Assembly (NCBI GenBank): GCA_014925825.1
Contig: JACGCK010000028.1
Location: forward strand, 310,001 to 374,000
Direction of reading: 5' to 3'
From: Pholiota molesta
Taxonomy: Eukaryota; Basidiomycota; Agaricomycetes; Agaricales; Strophariaceae
Length of the DNA stretch: 64,000 nucleotides
Shown: positions 59,210-64,000 of the stretch, piece by piece
Layout of the letters: each line of letters opens with the position of its first letter
Position numbering within the stretch: the stretch's first letter is position 1
The notes under the pieces: generated by a model
Told to the model about the DNA's origin: nothing
Database searches by the model: none
Seen by the model: only the letters and a program-made list of their open reading frames with translations
Made by a program: the position numbers and the translations under genes

Positions 59210-59884
59210 ACTGCGCAGACTTGATTTATCGAGTAATATCGACTGTTATGCCGAGGTCTCTTCGTAATCTTTTATGTTTTGATGTTGCGCAGCATTCTTT
59301 GTTTTATCACGATCACTCAGTGTTCAACTTCACCATGCGACACTTGAGTTTGTGGTGCGGTTCCGATGTGATACGTCGGCGATTTGTTGAAACTTACATT
59401 ATGCTGCGGCTGCGCCAAGTTCCAACGCTGCATACTAGATTTTGACAACACATCGCCGAAAGTTGCGTCAATCCACATGGTATGTCGTGCTATCTTTTGG
59501 GTTCTGCATCTCCTCAGCGCTCATTCTTGGCTCAGCATCTGGATATCATTTTCATCGGTCTATTTTCTTGTTCTGAGTGAAGCCTGGTACGACGTTGAAA
59601 CTGCATTGGAATTTCGATCTTCCACTCCTCTATATTGATGGTTATCAGGGTGGCATCTGGTGGCATGCATACGGTTAAGTATAGAATTGATAATAATCTC
59701 GCTTGGCCTCCGCATTTCCAGGCCCTTCATGACTGCGGAATTTGAATAGGAATCAACGTCGGCATCTTTTAAGAGACTAAGTCTCCAGCCTTATTTAAAC
59801 CCACTGAAGTGACTACTCTCCGAATTCAAGCGCTGAGCGTACCGCGGCCCCTTCACCTTCTACTTTCATTAAGGATCTACAATC
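59210..59884. other. Intergenic, promoter of membrane-protein gene
   Basis: About 0.68 kb without a supported gene; includes the TATA candidate at 59791. Confidence 0.6.
59791..59798 (+). promoter_or_regulatory. Candidate TATA box
   Basis: The run tatttaaa lies 87-94 bases before the ATG at 59885, a common spacing for fungal TATA elements. Confidence 0.4.
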
Positions 59885-61551
59885 ATGTCGTTCCCTGGAG
59901 ATATCAAATCTCAGACATCCCAGGTCCAGCCGTTGTTGTATCCTAATCCCGTGCCGCAGCCATATACGGACATCGAGTCCTATCCTCAACCTGAGCTTCT
60001 TCCTGTTCAGAAACGCAAGAAGTGTTTGGGCCGTCGAGTGCTCCGCGGATTGCTTTTTGTCTTAGTTACCCTTTCATTGGTTAATGTTGTACACCGTCTG
60101 TTTTTGGGACGATTTTGGTTTAGGCGCCACGGAGACTTCGTGAGTGGATTTCCCTCCTGCTGTCCTTGAACCGCACTAACGAACCGACGTCCCTTGAATC
60201 CAGAAAATGGATCCGCATGATTACTACTACGATGTCCCCTCCGATCTTGTGTTGGAGAACTGCATCGAAGGCGCAGACTGGTCCGCGGGCAGCGATGACG
60301 GCCCCTTTCAGACCGCCGTCACCGCTTTCGAGATACCCCTCGCTGCAGATAACATATTCTTGATTTCTCGAGGCCGCTTTTCAAGCGGATTTGTCAAAGT
60401 CGCTACCTCATCTGATCAGGCTAAGGATTCCGTTAAATTCGACGTTGTCGCCAAATACCGCAGGGAGGACGAACTGGACTTGGCGAAGGCATGCTTGACC
60501 TCTCGCGACGGTAATCAGCAGGGTGTCGGTGTTTTCGTAAGTCACTTAACGTTGACCTCGGTGACCAGATAGGTCTCATGCATACTATCTTTCTCAGACG
60601 CCAACCTGGCGATATGGCGGTCCTCACAGGCACGCACACACGATGCACTTCGAAATTGCCGTCACTCTCCCTGAGGATGCCTCGCCTATCTCTATTAAAG
60701 GCTTCGAAACGGATGTCCCGAACACATCTCAGCACCTTACCGCCCTCGCCTCCAAAGTCGACTTCGGGTTCCTCTCGTTGCATGGAACGAATGCGCCTAT
60801 CAACGTTGAGGTCAGTAGCTATTTGCTGCTAGCGCTGGAGCATCCACATCTCAATATTTTGATATCGATTGACTGACGCGAATATCCTCTTTATCAGTCA
60901 GTGGCAGCTGCTAAAGCGAACATGCACACAACCAATTCGGGAATTCGCGGCACTTTCAATACTTCTTCCTTACTTGTCCTGCAAACCACTAATGGCCCCA
61001 TCAACGTTGCTGTTGGACTTCACGACGAAGGCGACCAGGCTACTTTGGTTGCTCACACCACCAACGGGTGAGTACCGGATTACATTATCATTTGACCGTA
61101 TCTGATGGATCATTATGTTGCCAGCAAAGTTGACGCTAGACTGAGTCTGTTCACTCCCTCTGGAGAAGGTGGAAAATTCACCGTCGACACAACTACTACC
61201 AACGCGGCGCTTGATGTCACGTTCATCGACGCTCCTCTCGATTCAGTTCTTCAGCATCACGCCAGAACGACGAACAGCAGAGCGACTGTTACTTTGCACG
61301 AGACATACGAGGGCGACTTGGAGGCCACGACATCTAGCTATTTCAAGGCCGAGCTCAAATTCCTGCCTGCCGCCGATCCTAGTGGGAAAGGAAGGAAGAG
61401 GGCGACCATGACGCAATTTAATAGGAATCATTTCTCTGCGAACACGAAATGGATGGATGCAGAAAATCCTGACTACAGCAGGAAAGCTGCTGGCGCCGTT
61501 GTTGTGTCCACCACGAATTCTCCTATCACTCTCAACCTTTTGGGGATCTGA
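59885..61551 (+). CDS. DUF7330-like type II membrane protein (copy A)
   Basis: Five exons (59885-60139, 60204-60536, 60598-60810, 60898-61067, 61125-61551) encode 465 residues. A Pro/Gln/Tyr-rich cytosolic tail of about 45 residues and a basic patch (KRKKCLGRR) precede one membrane helix (about 52-74, VLRGLLFVLVTLSLVNVV). The rest, probably outside the cytosol, is beta-rich with repeats of the kind TTNGPINVAVGL, TTNGKVDARLSL, TTNAALDVTF and TTNSPITLNL, as in a beta-helix. No signal peptidase or GPI site is evident. I place it with the basidiomycete DUF7330 proteins from memory; function is unknown, and a surface or wall-facing role is an inference. It shares intron positions with copy B at 62678. 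Confidence 0.82.
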
Positions 61552-61930
61552 CCATTGGAATGAGCGCCTGTATGAAGTTTCATATTTCCACACTCTTTTC
61601 TTACTCTTGTACTCCTTTGATGTATGCAATTGTTATCTACGCTCCTGTGAAATTCGGAATACCGCTTATACTTAGCTAACTGAACTCAATCTGCGAATTT
61701 CCTTTTGGTGAACTACTTTATATAACTTGATGTTTATCCAACATTCTCAAGGCCAGCCGTCTTACGGCCATCTTTGTCAAGTGCGAGGATTTCGTTCCAT
61801 TATATAACATGAGGGAGGGTATTTTCCCGCAGTGCACACCTTTAGCGCTTTAAAGCTTCAACCTTCAAGCCATAAATATCAAATCCCATTCTCTAATAAG
61901 CCACCATACAACTGCAACACGACATACCGG
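61552..61930. other. Intergenic, no gene seen
   Basis: About 0.38 kb between plus-strand genes. It contains a ttatataac stretch near 61800 that could be a TATA element for the small gene downstream. Confidence 0.5.
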
Positions 61931-62170
61931 ATGTCTGATATTCCGTCGTCGGATAAGGGAGGCAAATTAGTGGCTGTAGCCAATTTGCCTAGGAATGACC
62001 AGAAACTCTCGGCCACACCTCCTTCAGAAAGTAGAAGACCCAAACTGATACTGGCGATTCTGACAGCCATCTGCTTATATCTCATCCTCCAATTTGCGTC
62101 GAAGCAGAATCTTTTCAGAAGCCTGAAAGAGATATCAGTTGGCTATTTTCTAATGCTTGGATACGTATAA
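61931..62170 (+). CDS. Small single-pass membrane protein
   Basis: A single open frame of 79 residues, MSDIPSSDKGGKLVAVANLP, then a Pro/Ser/Arg-rich hinge and a hydrophobic helix PKLILAILTAICLYLILQFA, followed by KQNLFRSLKEISVGYF and a short end. Its plan (short disordered tail, basic patch, one membrane helix) mirrors the N-termini of the DUF7330-like neighbours on either side, so it may be a shortened relative. The last 20 residues may instead be intron read-through, because no ectodomain exon was found. Being short, it could also be chance, but position and composition favour a real gene. Confidence 0.5.
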   Translation: MSDIPSSDKGGKLVAVANLPRNDQKLSATPPSESRRPKLILAILTAICLYLILQFASKQNLFRSLKEISVGYFLMLGYV

Positions 62171-62677
62171 ATTGTGCTTGGATCCCTCTATTTCCTTCTA
62201 GGACTTTTTATGTATGAATGAACTGTTATCAAATTTGTGACGAGTTTGAGTTGTCTTAGTCCGATTTACTGTCTGATAAACCCGAAGACGAGTTCCCTAG
62301 GACTGGCCTAGATTGCAGGTGGGTATTCATTATTTTTCACTTGCTGAGCGCTCAGAAGGCGCAGCAGTGGGGACAGAACCGGACTTACGTGCCGTGCCCG
62401 CGTGTTGCTCTCCTTGCTGAACAACTGTCACCATACATATTGAATACTCCGGAGTCCCATTTATCATTTATGTACAAACGCGGTTCACATGGTACACGGC
62501 TTCCCGAAGCGCAGTCTTCAGTGATGTGCACCGCCCAGCACGGCGCGCTAATCTTGACCAAGAACCGCCACCTTCGCCTGAGGGAGAAAGAAAGCACTCA
62601 GTGAACTCGCATCTTCCTTTGCCGCTACAACCACCGCCCACCGCGTCTACGGGGACGCGTCGACGAAGCACCCCATC
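62171..62677. other. Intergenic, no gene seen
   Basis: About 0.5 kb; promoter region of copy B. No domain-bearing frame. Confidence 0.55.
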
Positions 62678-64000
62678 ATGATCGTCCTGGAGGATACCCC
62701 TAAAGAACCAAGAACGGAGGAGGGCGAAGTGCAGGAGCGGTCGCCGTCCGTGTCTCACTACACCCCACTGCATCCCGATAGCCCGCCTGCGTATTACGGA
62801 CCCGGCACGAGCTCACCTTATCTGCCACAGAGTATTCCCCAAGGCCAAGGATCGTATCCTGAGGAAGGGTCGGTAGACCGCTATGGGCGGTCGCCAGCGC
62901 GGCGATTTTTTCGCGCCTTTATCGTCGCGTGGATCGTATGGGCCCTCATAGCGTTGTCCATACGGAGCCTTGTCGCGCTCGTTCGTCGGATGTCAAATGG
63001 GGAGAATGGCCGCAAGGTGAACATTAGCATCTTTGCGAGCGACTAGATAGCAATGACATAACCACCGCTGTAAGTAGATGGACCCGCAGTTTGATTATGA
63101 TGTTCCTCCAGGAATTGTACTCTCTAGTTGCGTTCCGGGCGGCGAATGGCCTCGCCAAATGTATCCAGAGGAAGCCCAGACAGGAACGGGCTTCTGGACA
63201 TCGTGGAGAAGGCCGCCTCCGGGTGCGCCGTCGGCGGCAGAGGCGACATTCGACCTTCCACTTGAATACGCCAGAATTTTCCTCATGGCCCGCGGCCAAC
63301 TTTCCTCTGGCATCGTCGACGTCATCACATCTTCCACGCAGCCCTCGAATACTGTGTCAGTTCGCGTGCACATCCAATACGGGCGCGACGAGGCTCACAA
63401 CCTGGCCAAGGTGTGCAAGCTGGCGCGGAACGCCGGGCAAGCGCCCGAAGGCGTAGGCATCTTCGTGAGTCCTGATTGCTACCTCTTTGTTCGAAATAGG
63501 TTTGGGCGCTACTACTTACAATCCCTTTTTATAGACGCCAAGATGGCGAGATGGTCGCCGGAGAGAGGGGATGGTCTTCCAGACCACTGTCGTCCTTCCG
63601 GAAGCTGCAACTCACGATGCGCCTCTGTTTGTGCGCGGGCTCGAGATAGACGCGCCCAATTTCGTGTATCGATTCGCGGACATGAACGAAAAAATTCACT
63701 TTGGATCTTTGGAGCTGAGGGGCTCGAATCAGCCCATTGACGTTAAAGTGGGTGCACCTCGATTTGCTTGCCTTGAGTCTACTTCTCATCTATTTCCGAC
63801 ATCATTTAATTCTCATCTTCTCAGTCATTGAGCGCGACAATCGTGGACGTTAGGACTAAGAATGGATATATCAAAGGGATCTTCAACACGACGAAATCCC
63901 TCGTGCTGGAAGCGACTAACACCCCCATCGAAGTCGATGTGGGTATGCGCAGTGCAGAAGGCAGCAAGCCAACATTCAACGCACGTACCAGTAACGGGTA
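62678..64000 (+). CDS. DUF7330-like type II membrane protein (copy B), cut by window edge
   Basis: Visible exons are 62678-63016, 63078-63464, 63535-63747 and 63825-63997, with a GT donor at 63998, so the 3' part lies outside the window. The cytosolic tail (MIVLEDTPKEPRTEEGEVQE, then PPAYYGPGTSSPYLP) is followed by a membrane helix at about residues 78-100. The ectodomain starts MDPQFDYDVPPGIVLSSC, where copy A has MDPHDYYYDVPSDLVLENC. It continues with ARIFLMARGQLSSGIVDVIT (copy A NIFLISRGRFSSGFVKVAT) and EATNTPIEVDVG repeats. Intron positions after the membrane exon, after GVGIF and after the PIDVK/PINVE motif match copy A. The two are clearly paralogues. Function is unknown. Confidence 0.85.

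Noticed and set aside
1..64000. Transposable element genes
   Set aside because: I looked for reverse transcriptase, integrase and transposase motifs and for terminal repeats in the translated frames and saw none that could be supported.

Overview
The window looks like a chromosomal segment of an agaricomycete (mushroom-forming basidiomycete). Genes are dense and split by many short introns of about 50-70 nt, mostly GT-AG. The gene families are those of Agaricomycetes: a Ppo-type fatty acid dioxygenase/P450 fusion, DUF2235 hydrolase, fungal perilipin, BTB/POZ paralogues and type II membrane proteins with repeated Thr-Asn-Gly/Thr-Asn-X-Pro-Ile motifs (DUF7330-like). I see no bacterial, viral or complete transposon gene. 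All product names come from reading motifs in the translated sequence, not from database searches.

Layout. 0-7 kb: an edge-truncated uncharacterised gene (minus), a decayed 3' fragment of a DUF2235 gene, and the intact ten-exon DUF2235 gene. 8.5-13 kb: a 22-exon linoleate diol synthase/psi-producing oxygenase with both heme centres intact. 13.2-19.1 kb (minus): a 17-exon zinc formaldehyde/alcohol dehydrogenase with 8- and 9-nt microexons, and a secreted six-hairpin-glycosidase-like protein. 20-32 kb: small uncharacterised genes, a LYR-motif protein, a 1064-residue coiled-coil/disordered protein and an Sld7-like protein. 32.6-35.9 kb: a BTB gene with a long disordered N-terminus and several frame breaks. 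37-39 kb: perilipin and tRNA-Val(AAC).

40.5-44.6 kb: a head-to-tail duplication of an uncharacterised coiled-coil gene whose second copy is frame-broken. 45-48 kb: a microbial-type PARG macrodomain protein and an Old Yellow Enzyme. 48.5-51.6 kb: two tandem BTB paralogues, the second disrupted by a perfect 20-bp tandem duplication. 52-53.7 kb: a small gene with a G-run frame break and a minus-strand membrane-anchor gene. 53.7-56.5 kb: a gene-poor stretch going from GC-rich to AT-rich. 56.5-59.2 kb: KRI1. 59.9-64 kb: two DUF7330-like type II membrane proteins, the last cut by the window edge, with a small membrane protein between them.

The genes do not form one obvious pathway; housekeeping genes (KRI1, LYR, Sld7-like, perilipin) alternate with fast-evolving paralogue families. 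The most interesting material is duplication and decay: four places where a partial or broken copy sits near an intact relative, plus an anchor-only relative of the DUF7330-like proteins. Exon junctions were chosen by hand; for intact multi-exon genes the summed exon lengths are divisible by three and the joined frame is open.
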